Assembly: GCF_900231165.1 (NCBI RefSeq)
Contig: NZ_LT960614.1
Coordinates: forward strand, 4,155,501 to 4,219,500
From: Hartmannibacter diazotrophicus
GTDB taxonomy: Bacteria; Pseudomonadota; Alphaproteobacteria; Rhizobiales; Pleomorphomonadaceae
Direction of reading: 5' to 3'
DNA: 64,000 bases
Part shown: positions 33,153 to 40,610 of the stretch, one piece after another
Numbering within the stretch: the stretch's first letter is position 1
Layout: each line of letters begins with the position of its first letter
Notes under the pieces: model-generated
Seen by the model: the letters and a program-made list of their open reading frames with translations, nothing else
Databases searched by the model: none
Told to the model about the DNA's origin: nothing
Translations under genes and position numbers: made by a program

Positions 33153-34205
33153 TCAAATGCCGAGTTCGCCGAGGATCTTGTTGAAGCGCTCGTGCGAGAC
33201 CGCGCGCATGTCCTCAAAGGACACGGGCTTGGAATGCGGCATGGACCAGATCGGCTGCAGGTTCTGCGCGGCCTTGTCGGCGAGCGCCCTGTGCCTGGCG
33301 ATCCAGCTCTTGAAGAGCGCCACGTTGTGGGCCCCGTGCTGCTCGTCGTGGGCCAGCAGGTACATGAGGTCGATGGTGTTGGCGAGGTTGCGCTCGTAGT
33401 CGGCCTCGGCCGCCGAAATCACGGCCGGCGTCATGAAGTCGCTGTTGGCCGCGCCCGCCTGCATCAGGAAGCCGGAGCGGAAGAGTTCGCCCACCAGCGG
33501 CTCGAACACGATGTTGATGGCGAAATACTGCTCCAGATAGTCGGTCGTGCCCATGATGGTCTCGACCGCCTCGCGGGTGCCCTGCCAGACGCCGTCTTCC
33601 AGCCACGCGGTCTTGCCGAGCGTGTCGTCCCAGCCCGCGATGTCCATGCCGATCTCAGCGAGATAGAGGGTGATGTCCTGGGCGAGACGCAGCTTGTAGG
33701 ACGAGTTGGTCAGCGTCGCGTTGTTGATCATCTGGGTGTAGCCGTAGCGCTGCGCCTGCATCAGCGACGTGCCGAGGCCGAACTCCGCATGCTTCCAGGC
33801 GCCGAGATGCGTCTGCAGGATCTTGAGCCAAGCCTTGTCGAAGGCCTTCGCCGCACCGTATTTGCGGCCGTTGGAGATGACGCTCTGCACCATCGTTTCG
33901 ATCTTCGACTGGCGCTGGTAGTGCGTGCGCTCCCACTCCTGGTCGGGAGCGCGGAAGGCGTGCCAGTTCGAGCTCTTGGCGGCCGTGTTGTCCTTGATAT
34001 AGGCGCCCTTGCCGTTGGCGAAGCTGATGATCCAGTTCTGGATCAGGTAGCGCTCCGGATCGGGCTGGACGTCGACCGTGACGTCCTCGTAGTGCGTCGC
34101 AGCACGGCCGCGCGGCTCGTAGTAGCGGTATTTGCGGCTGTCAGAATCGGCGAAGATGGCGGCACCGGCCGCTCCCGAACCGACGGAACTCGACATGGCT
34201 GGCAT
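33153..34205 (-). CDS. mimC: propane monooxygenase hydroxylase beta (small) subunit
   Basis: A 350-residue ferritin-fold subunit of the soluble diiron hydroxylase; it supports the alpha subunit and carries no diiron site. The SDIMO beta family pattern includes RKYRYYEPRGRAATHYEDVT near the start, QNWIISFANGKG, and the helical LAHDEQHGAHNVALFKSWI. ATG 34205 has AGGGAG 8 bases upstream; an in-frame GTG at 34214 is less well placed. It is third in the A-B-C-D order used by mimABCD/prmABCD operons. Confidence 0.92.
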   Translation of the reverse strand: MPAMSSSVGSGAAGAAIFADSDSRKYRYYEPRGRAATHYEDVTVDVQPDPERYLIQNWIISFANGKGAYIKDNTAAKSSNWHAFRAPDQEWERTHYQRQSKIETMVQSVISNGRKYGAAKAFDKAWLKILQTHLGAWKHAEFGLGTSLMQAQRYGYTQMINNATLTNSSYKLRLAQDITLYLAEIGMDIAGWDDTLGKTAWLEDGVWQGTREAVETIMGTTDYLEQYFAINIVFEPLVGELFRSGFLMQAGAANSDFMTPAVISAAEADYERNLANTIDLMYLLAHDEQHGAHNVALFKSWIARHRALADKAAQNLQPIWSMPHSKPVSFEDMRAVSHERFNKILGELGI

Positions 34206-34275
34206 GGTTTTCACTCCCTAGTGATCTCGATTTTGATTTTGATCGTGGGTTGTTGCTGGCGTTCGGTCCGGCGCG

Positions 34276-35364
34276 CTATTGCGCGGCGGCCTGCATCGAG
34301 GACGTGGGCTCCGCGGCCGGAGCCGATGAGGTGGTGAAGCGGTCGAAGAAGACGCGCTCGACGTCGAAGCCGTTCATGAAGAGCACCGGCTGCAGGGCAT
34401 CGATCATCGGCGGCGGGCCGCACGCGTAGACATCGCCCTCCCCGTCGACGTCGAGGTCCTTGAGCACGGCATCCACGCTCTGGTGGACGAAGCCCCTCTC
34501 GCCGGTCCAGTCCGCGTCCTCGTCCGCATGGGAGAGAACGGGGATGAAGCGGACTTCGGGGTGGGCCGCCGTGAGCGCGCCGATCCGGTCCAGATAGAAG
34601 AGGTCGGCCTGCGTTCGCGCTCCGTAGAAGAAGTAGACGTCGCGCGCCTCGCCGCTCTTCAGGTGATCGTTGAGGATCGACCAGATCGGCGACATGCCGG
34701 AACCGGCGCCCACCAGGATCAGGGGTCCCTCCCGGCCCTCCCGCCGGAAGCAGGTGCCGTAGGGTCCGGTGACGGTGACGGCGGCTCCGATGCGGATGCC
34801 TCCACTGTCGAGCTCTCCGGAGAACCGGCCTTCGGGGTATTTCTTGATGATGAAGGCGAGTTCTTCGGTTTCGTCCGGCGTATTTGCCATGGAGAACGAG
34901 CGCGTAATCGTCTCCCCTTCTTCCGTGGTGACCGTGATGTCGACATATTGCCCCGCCCAGAATTTTATCGGCGAGTCCAGTGCGATCCCGATCCCGCGAA
35001 TGTCGTGGGTGAGATGTTCGATCCTCGAAATCCGGCCGCTGAACGTCCTGACGGCGATGGATTTCGACAGGACCTCCTCGTCATAGTTGAGGAGGTCGAC
35101 CTCGATGTCCGAGTAGGCGAGCGTCCGGCAGAGAAGGATGTGACCGCTGTCCTTCTCCATGTCGTTGAGCGCGAAGGTCGAGTAGCGCAGCATTTCCGTG
35201 TCGCCGTCATTGAGGATGCATTTGCAGGCCGAACACTGGCCCTCCTTGCATCCGTGCGGCAGGGATATGCCTTGCCGGAAGGCGGCGTTGAGCACCGTTT
35301 CGCCTTCCTCGACCTCGAATTCCACGCCCACCGGCTCCAGGCGCACGGTATGGGTTGAACTCAT
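34276..35364 (-). CDS. mimB: propane monooxygenase reductase (2Fe-2S / FAD / NADH)
   Basis: A 362-residue electron-transfer protein. The N-terminal plant-type ferredoxin domain has cysteines 39, 44, 47 and 79 (HGCKEGQCSAC and LLCRT). It is followed by the FAD domain with RSFSMANTP and the NAD(P) domain with GAGSGMSPIWSIL, FFYGARTQADLFY and YACGPPPMID. It passes NADH electrons to the hydroxylase. ATG 35364 has GGGGAG upstream; the frame continues upstream over the mimA end but that is not coding in this frame. A strong hairpin precedes it. Confidence 0.95.
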   Translation of the reverse strand: MSSTHTVRLEPVGVEFEVEEGETVLNAAFRQGISLPHGCKEGQCSACKCILNDGDTEMLRYSTFALNDMEKDSGHILLCRTLAYSDIEVDLLNYDEEVLSKSIAVRTFSGRISRIEHLTHDIRGIGIALDSPIKFWAGQYVDITVTTEEGETITRSFSMANTPDETEELAFIIKKYPEGRFSGELDSGGIRIGAAVTVTGPYGTCFRREGREGPLILVGAGSGMSPIWSILNDHLKSGEARDVYFFYGARTQADLFYLDRIGALTAAHPEVRFIPVLSHADEDADWTGERGFVHQSVDAVLKDLDVDGEGDVYACGPPPMIDALQPVLFMNGFDVERVFFDRFTTSSAPAAEPTSSMQAAAQ

Positions 35365-35435
35365 GAGCTTGGTCTCCCCAAAGCTCCGCCATTCGCGGTC
35401 CTGACGGACCGCGCCGGCGAATGTCTCCGTCGGTG

Positions 35436-35462
35436 GCGGAGGCCGCTGGAAGCGGCCTCCGC
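35436..35462 (-). other. strong hairpin between mimA and mimB
   Basis: A perfect 11-bp stem GCGGAGGCCGC/GCGGCCTCCGC with a 5-base loop sits just after the mimA stop. It has no U-run, so it is more likely an mRNA stabiliser or attenuator that raises mimA relative to downstream genes. Confidence 0.55.
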
Positions 35463-35474
35463 ACGACTGGGACG

Positions 35475-37142
35475 TCAGTTGCAGGGATTGATGGTGAACC
35501 CGGCGCGATATTCGGCGATGTGCTTTTCGCGATCCGCCGGGCTCATCTGCCGGAGCAGCGTGAGCGGCGACTGGAGCGTGTAGCCGCGCACGTCGTCGAG
35601 GGTCCACATTTCCTTGTCGTCGAAGCGCAGGTGTGGCTGCGGCACCAGCGTCTTGCCGTCGGAGCGCACGAAGTTGAGATCCTTGATGGCATCCGCCAGA
35701 TCCCAGCCGTGGTAGAGCGTCTCCCACTCGCGCTTGCCGCTGAAGCGGCCCATCGCAGGCGTCGGGCGGCCCTGATACTCGTCCGAGAAGGCCTCGACGG
35801 CAGTCCAGCGGTCGAGCTCGTGGGCGAAGGTGTGCAGTTGCCCGTCGATCTCGTCGACCACCATGTCCTGGCGGATGAGGCAGGGCACCAGGCACGACCA
35901 GCAGCGATGCGGATAGACGTAGCCCGTCTCCTCGGCGAAGGTGATCGGCTTCTGGCCCTTGTGGCTCAGCTTGTCATACCACTTCCAGAAGTCGCCGAAC
36001 TCCGCGTACCAGCCCGGGTACTTCGATTCGAACCACTCGAAGTCGCGGTCGGTCTGGGCCTCGATGCGCCAGAAATTCACCGGCCAGCCGACGGCGAAGA
36101 ACTGTGCCACCTTGTGGACGTAGTTCTTCTTGGTGATCCGGTTCCAGGCCTCGTGGACGTCGTCGTGGTGGATCTTGATGCCGTATTTTTCCAGCGGCAG
36201 CATGTAGGTCCGGTAGTAGTCCTCGAAGATCCAGCGATGCCACATCTCCGCGTAGGACTCCTTGTTCTTGTCGCGGTTGGTGGTGCCGTATTCGATGAAG
36301 GTGCCGATCGCCGCGTCGACGATGGCGTGGTTCTGCCAGAAGGCGTAGCGCAGGTCGCGCTCCAGCAGCAGGTGGTTCTCCGGCTCCTTGAGGGCAGCCA
36401 TCAGCAGCGAGTGGCCGTTGCCGATGTGGCGGCTCTCGTCGGACTGGACCGATAGGAAGACGGTCGGCAGCGCATAGTCGCCGTTGCGGGCCGCTTCCGA
36501 AGGCATCGCCACGAAGAGCGTGTTGGTGAAGGCGGTTTCGGCAACGACCGTCAGGTACATGCAGGCGGCGGTCATGGTGTCGCCGGTGATGAACCCTTCG
36601 CCGAACTGGCGACCGATGGTGGTCGCGTAGCACTTGCCGAAGGCTTCCTCGGTGATGTCGAAGCCGGCCGGATCGATGTAGTTCTCCATGTACCACTTCT
36701 TCAGGTTCATCTGAATCGTGGAATGGCGGAACTCGTCGACCATCTGCATGGTGAAGCCGGTTCTCAGATCCTCACCGGGCGCGAGGCGTGCGACCATGGC
36801 CATGGAGCGGGCGGCCGAGATCTCGGGGAAGGGAATGATCGCCAGGAACAGCTTCATCCACTCCACCCAGCGCGGCTCCACATTGCGGAACATGTCGCCG
36901 CGAAGAGCGGCATCGAGCGCGCCGTAAACCCGGTTGTCCTTTTCCTCCTGCATGGGGAAATAGGACCTCAGCACCTGCTTCATCGGGTCGCGCGGTGCCT
37001 TCGCGATCTTGTAGTCGGTCGGAAACGTCATCGCTTCCTGGACGTAGCTCGGGTTCCAGCCGAGATCGGAAATCTTCTTGGTTGCCTCGCCAACGGAAAT
37101 GCCGCGCTGCGAGGTGATCTTGTTCAGTGTCAAGGACGACAT
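35475..37142 (-). CDS. mimA: propane monooxygenase hydroxylase alpha (large) subunit
   Basis: Catalytic subunit of a soluble diiron monooxygenase, 555 residues. The six expected iron ligands can be placed: Glu107 (PFPEISA), Glu137 and His140 (DEFRH), Glu202 (VAETAF), Glu236 and His239 (DESRH). Overall sequence and operon order match the MimA/PrmA group of propane 2-monooxygenases and related phenol/ketone hydroxylases. Likely substrates are propane, acetone or similar small molecules; the sequence does not decide between them. GGGGAGG lies 8 bases before ATG 37142. Transcription is predicted from a sigma-54 promoter about 380 bases upstream. Confidence 0.93.
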   Translation of the reverse strand: MSSLTLNKITSQRGISVGEATKKISDLGWNPSYVQEAMTFPTDYKIAKAPRDPMKQVLRSYFPMQEEKDNRVYGALDAALRGDMFRNVEPRWVEWMKLFLAIIPFPEISAARSMAMVARLAPGEDLRTGFTMQMVDEFRHSTIQMNLKKWYMENYIDPAGFDITEEAFGKCYATTIGRQFGEGFITGDTMTAACMYLTVVAETAFTNTLFVAMPSEAARNGDYALPTVFLSVQSDESRHIGNGHSLLMAALKEPENHLLLERDLRYAFWQNHAIVDAAIGTFIEYGTTNRDKNKESYAEMWHRWIFEDYYRTYMLPLEKYGIKIHHDDVHEAWNRITKKNYVHKVAQFFAVGWPVNFWRIEAQTDRDFEWFESKYPGWYAEFGDFWKWYDKLSHKGQKPITFAEETGYVYPHRCWSCLVPCLIRQDMVVDEIDGQLHTFAHELDRWTAVEAFSDEYQGRPTPAMGRFSGKREWETLYHGWDLADAIKDLNFVRSDGKTLVPQPHLRFDDKEMWTLDDVRGYTLQSPLTLLRQMSPADREKHIAEYRAGFTINPCN

Positions 37143-37519
37143 GAATCAAACCTCCCCTTGAAAGGTTTTGGGTCGAGGGCCTCTGGCCCACGTGAAGCGG
37201 TCTTTGCTACCGCAAGGTGCTGATTGCCGTGCGTCCGGGACACGCGGTGACGCGCCCTGATCCGGACGACAGGTCAATCGACTTCGGCAAAGGTGCTCAA
37301 GGAGATGTCGCGTCCGTTCCGCCCGGTCACTTGGCTGGCCGCCGCCATCAAAGGCGCGCGGCAGCGGTTCTTCGGATGAAAACGCGCTCGCGAGCGTTGC
37401 TCCTCCCATCCCTTCGTTCTTGTGACACCGCTTCGGCAGCGCTGACCGCCCTGCCCGACAGGCCGGCATTGAGAGCGGCTCTGTCCTTGCGATGGCTTCT
37501 TGTTATGCCGACCAAAGGA

Positions 37520-37536
37520 GCAAGGCCCGTGCCAAA
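37520..37536 (-). promoter_or_regulatory. sigma-54 (RpoN) promoter of the monooxygenase operon
   Basis: On the minus strand the sequence is TTGGCACGGGCCTTGCT, matching the consensus YTGGCACGN4TTGCW at every defined position (GG and GC separated by 10 bases). Transcription would start near 37509. Confidence 0.9.
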
Positions 37537-37599
37537 CGAAAAGAACATTGATTCAAAAAGACAAATTATTCCAAATATAAACTGGCAATCATCCGTATA

Positions 37600-37624
37600 T
37601 GTAACTATGTAAAGTTTTGTTACA
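37600..37624. promoter_or_regulatory. upstream activator dyad 1 for the sigma-54 promoter
   Basis: TGTAAC (37600-37605) and GTTACA (37619-37624) form a perfect 6-bp inverted repeat with a 13-base spacer. It is centred about 100 bases upstream of the predicted start, the normal place for an enhancer-binding activator. Confidence 0.65.
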
Positions 37625-37632
37625 CTCAAGCA

Positions 37633-37665
37633 TTACAAATGTAAAATAAGGATTTTTACGTTACA
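37633..37665. promoter_or_regulatory. upstream activator dyad 2 for the sigma-54 promoter
   Basis: TTACA-AA-TGTAA at 37633-37644 and GTTACA at 37660-37665 repeat the half-sites of dyad 1. The TGTAAA/GTTACA pair (37640-37665) has a 14-base spacer and lies about 40 bases from dyad 1, i.e. close to four helical turns. Confidence 0.55.
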
Positions 37666-37779
37666 CACATCAGTATTTCTATTGACCATCGAGCAGGGCG
37701 CGCGACATACTTGGCGACACTCCTTATTCATGCGCAGTTCAAAGCCGTTTGCGCCAATCGAAGATCCGGCATCGAACCC

Positions 37780-38250
37780 ATGCCAAAAGAAGATCCCCGT
37801 TCCGATGACCCCTTTTGGTCTCCCGTTGCCGACCGTGACGACGTCGCCGCCAGGCTGGCGCGCCTCATGGCCCGGGATCTCGTCTTCGTCATGAAGTTCC
37901 TCGGCGAAAGCCAGCATCAGCTCCAGGGTCACTTCCAGAGATTCATTCTGGCGCGGCTGGCCGAGCAGGGGATCGACGGCGACACCCACCCCCTGATCGG
38001 AGGTTTTGCCGAGACCCACGCGCTGATGATGCGCGATTTCGTCTTTGCCGGCGTCTCGCTGTCGCATCAATTCCGGGTTGAAGAGATGGAGCGCCTGCTG
38101 GGCGATACGACGTCGCTGCTTCGCGTCGATATCTGGGACCAGCTCCGCCGGCACATCGACACCGCCGAGGAGCAGTTTCGCGAGCAGTTGCCGCAGCTCG
38201 AAAGCAAGCTGGACGCCTACCGGCCGCCAGACAAGGGAGGCAGGCGATGA
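37780..38250 (+). CDS. hypothetical protein, 156 residues
   Basis: Not recognised. The product is mostly predicted helix, rich in Arg, Leu, Gln and Glu, with no signal peptide and no membrane segment. A central block FVMKFLGESQHQLQGHFQRFIL and a later LSHQFRVEEMERLLGD suggest an amphipathic helical bundle, and the C-terminus is coiled-coil-like. ATG 37780 lacks a clear ribosome-binding site, so the start is uncertain; the frame is open back to 37711. It is divergent from mimA across the dyad-bearing region, so it might share that activator, although I see no sigma-54 promoter facing it. Confidence 0.6.
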   Translation: MPKEDPRSDDPFWSPVADRDDVAARLARLMARDLVFVMKFLGESQHQLQGHFQRFILARLAEQGIDGDTHPLIGGFAETHALMMRDFVFAGVSLSHQFRVEEMERLLGDTTSLLRVDIWDQLRRHIDTAEEQFREQLPQLESKLDAYRPPDKGGRR

Positions 38251-38263
38251 CCGCCGGGGATCA

Positions 38264-38530
38264 TCAATGCCGGGAGCCAGCCGGCGCCGTCCACTGCGCC
38301 AGGATCGACGCCGCGTCCATGGCCAGCGTCCTGTGCGTTTCCATGAGGATTTGGTCGCGAACGGTTGCCTCGAGTGCGTTCAGCGCTTCCCGGGCGGCAA
38401 GGCGTGCCTCCGGATCGTCCGCGTTCAGCGCTCCATCGAGAGCTGAAAGGCAGGGATCCGCCGGGGGGAGATGCCGTGCCGCCACCTCGTGCAGCACCTT
38501 GAAGAACCGGTCGTCGAACGCATCGGACAT
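38264..38530 (-). CDS. hypothetical protein, 88 residues
   Basis: Not recognised. A small, acidic, Ala/Leu-rich helical protein (MSDAFDDRFFKVLHEVAARH at the start, ending TAPAGSRH). ATG 38530 has GGAG 9 bases upstream; an upstream in-frame GTG at 38563 is possible. It is convergent with the preceding 156-residue gene (13 bases between stops). Codon use on this strand looks genuine and the opposite-strand frame is Ser/Arg/Ala-rich, typical of a shadow. Confidence 0.55.
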   Translation of the reverse strand: MSDAFDDRFFKVLHEVAARHLPPADPCLSALDGALNADDPEARLAAREALNALEATVRDQILMETHRTLAMDAASILAQWTAPAGSRH

Positions 38531-38662
38531 CGCAAGCTTCTCCAGTTTCACATCGGTCGTCACCCGGATCAGCAGCCGGAACGTTATTCCAATTCGAAAT
38601 AAATCTCGCGTCAGCCGCGATCATGACGATTGTCTTTCTCGATTTTCAGGAGAGACATCAAA

Positions 38663-38956
38663 ATGAATCAGAAATCAAGGCATGTCGAATTACTTCAAAT
38701 ACGCCTCATTCTGGTTTCCGATATCTCCGGAGCGAATGCAGAGGCATTGAAGATAAATCAGAATATCTGCGGACTACAGATGGAGTTGCTTCGCCTTTCA
38801 ATGGATGACGCGACGCAGAATTCAGACAACGAACAACGAGAGACCGAGATCGGATTGGCCGAGGCCGAGGCCGCCCTGGCGGAGTGCGCAAGGCGCATCG
38901 AGGCCCTGGAGGACCTTGTTGCCGAACTCGACAGGCAACTGGCCTTGCTGATCTGA
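38663..38956 (+). CDS. small coiled-coil protein, 97 residues
   Basis: Not recognised. The C-terminal half (IGLAEAEAALAECARRIEAL and onward) has regular heptads and should form a coiled coil. The N-terminal half is helical with many Ile/Leu/Asn/Gln and lower GC. AGGAGA is well placed before ATG 38663. It is followed after 34 bases by the WD40-like gene in the same direction, so the two probably form a unit. Confidence 0.65.
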   Translation: MNQKSRHVELLQIRLILVSDISGANAEALKINQNICGLQMELLRLSMDDATQNSDNEQRETEIGLAEAEAALAECARRIEALEDLVAELDRQLALLI

Positions 38957-38990
38957 CCAAGTCCGGCAACGTCCGGGGGAGACCGCGACC

Positions 38991-40118
38991 ATGAACCAGC
39001 AAGCAATGCCCAACGTCACGCTCTACGACCTTCTGTCGCGCAACTGGACCTGCAAGGCAGGCATTGCGTCGACCTGCTTTTCCGCGGACGGGACCGCGGC
39101 TCTCTTCGCCCTCGATGATGGAGCCTTGGCGATCGCACAGACCGCCGACGAGGAAGCGCCCGAAACCCGGATCCGCATGAGCGCCGACGTCGGCCGGGCA
39201 ACGATCCGGCCCCGCTCCGCACCTCCGGCCGCGATGATCGAAATCGCATCGCTGGGCGAAGGCGCTCCACCCATGGCTCCTTTCAGCCGCAACGAGTTTC
39301 TTGTCGGTACCGACGCCGGCCAGATTCTGAAACTCGCGGCCAACGGTGAGATCGAGGAAACGTCGCTCACGTTCCCCTCGCCGGTCGTCGCCCTCGATCA
39401 CAACGCCCGCACGGGCATGACCGTCGCCAGCGACGGATCGGCGATCCTGATGACGATCGACCTCCAGACACCGGCGCTTCGCAAGGTCGGGAGCGGAAGC
39501 AGGGTCAGCCTTCTGTCCTTGTCGCCAGACGGGCGGCAACTGGCGATGGCCGACGGCGAAGCCCTGACGATCTCCGTCGTCGCGGGCGAGCCGGAACAGG
39601 ATCTCGTCGTGCCGCTTGCCCGCTCTCCGGCCGCCGTCGCCTGGAGCAGCGATGGCCGCTGGGCGGCCTGTCCGCAGCAGGACGCTGGCGTCTGCCTCAT
39701 CGATCTCAAGCAGCGGTCTTCGACAGTGATTGACGGGTTTCCGGCAGCGGTGCAGACCGCCGTCTTCAGCCATCCGGCAAACACCCTCGTCGCCTCCGGT
39801 GCGTTCCGGATCGCCGCCTGGTCGATGGAGGCCGCTCCCCTCGGCGACAGCAGGGCCGGAGCGCTCGAAACCGGACGACGCGGCCTCGTCGCCGTCGAGC
39901 GGGTCGCAGCCCACCCGAAACGCAAGCTCGTCGCCGCGGCCTATGAGAACGGCCAGATCGTCGTCGCCCAGGTTGGCCTCGGCGACGAACTCCTCCTCCG
40001 GCCATCCGGCGCAGACGTGACTGCCCTCGCATGGTCGCCCGACGGCAGGCATCTCGCTGTCGGCTCAGGCGACGGCACGGCGGCCCTGATCGGCCTTCCG
40101 CCGCAGATGTTCAAATAG
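38991..40118 (+). CDS. WD40-repeat-like beta-propeller protein
   Basis: A 375-residue protein with several degenerate WD40-type blades: ASTCFSADGTAALFALDDG, SLLSLSPDGRQLAMADGE, AVAWSSDGRWAACPQ and TALAWSPDGRHLAVGSGDG. No signal peptide or transmembrane segment is present, so it is a cytoplasmic scaffold candidate. It lies between the coiled-coil gene and a 68-residue gene on the same strand, within the block separating the monooxygenase operon from its presumed activator. Function unknown; propellers usually mediate protein-protein contact. Confidence 0.8.
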   Translation: MNQQAMPNVTLYDLLSRNWTCKAGIASTCFSADGTAALFALDDGALAIAQTADEEAPETRIRMSADVGRATIRPRSAPPAAMIEIASLGEGAPPMAPFSRNEFLVGTDAGQILKLAANGEIEETSLTFPSPVVALDHNARTGMTVASDGSAILMTIDLQTPALRKVGSGSRVSLLSLSPDGRQLAMADGEALTISVVAGEPEQDLVVPLARSPAAVAWSSDGRWAACPQQDAGVCLIDLKQRSSTVIDGFPAAVQTAVFSHPANTLVASGAFRIAAWSMEAAPLGDSRAGALETGRRGLVAVERVAAHPKRKLVAAAYENGQIVVAQVGLGDELLLRPSGADVTALAWSPDGRHLAVGSGDGTAALIGLPPQMFK

Positions 40119-40244
40119 CCACGGATGAAGGCAGTCGCTGGCTTTCTGGAACGCTCCCGCACATCCATGAAGCGGCGCTCCAGCTTTTTCGATTTTCCGC
40201 GAGCCGGCATTCGGCCCGCCACCAACAGGAGAGGAACCGACACC

Positions 40245-40451
40245 ATGTCCCAGGCAGAAAAAATCGAGCTCAGCGAGGAAGACCGCAGCAAGGACGACTT
40301 TTTCCGGCGTCTTGCCGAACTCTCCGAGGAAATGGTGGCGCGCCACGGCAAGGACTTCAGCATGGGCGCGCTCGTCCTCGGGGCCCGCTGGATCGCCGAA
40401 AACCGCATCGGCGGCGAGAAGGCCGCAAGCGACCGGAAGTCCGGGCACTGA
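40245..40451 (+). CDS. small hypothetical protein, 68 residues
   Basis: Not recognised. The product is an acidic-then-basic helical protein (DDFFRRLAELSEEMVARHGK, then LVLGARWIAENR). GGAGAGG is well spaced before ATG 40245. It is 126 bases after the WD40-like gene and 159 before the ThDP enzyme, all in one direction. Confidence 0.6.
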   Translation: MSQAEKIELSEEDRSKDDFFRRLAELSEEMVARHGKDFSMGALVLGARWIAENRIGGEKAASDRKSGH

Positions 40452-40610
40452 AGGACGAATGGTTGGCGTCTGTGTCACCGGCTTCGGTCGTGCGCACGCC
40501 GCCTCGATGGCAACGGACCCTTGGCGTTCGCCGGCAAATTCGCAGCGGACCGCCGGATAATCGACTATATTGACCAAAGGGCCGGCAAGAGCCTCAACGG
40601 GGAGTATGAC

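Larger units (their letters stand above)
37143..37779. other. long intergenic control region upstream of mimA
   Basis: This 637-base region separates mimA from a rightward unknown gene. Apart from the sigma-54 promoter and dyads listed separately it contains only short open frames without recognisable features. The part between 37540 and 37690 is strikingly AT-rich. The predicted mimA leader is about 365 bases, long enough for additional RNA-level control, but no riboswitch class is recognised. Confidence 0.6.

Noticed and set aside
37370-37400. Second possible sigma-54 site upstream of mimA (GG-N10-GC at GGGATGGGAGGAGC)
   Set aside because: Only the GG and GC dinucleotides match; the site at 37520-37536 matches the full consensus.
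37720-40451. CRISPR array or phage-defence island next to the monooxygenase locus
   Set aside because: No regularly spaced repeats and no nuclease, ATPase or TIR motifs in the five unknown genes.
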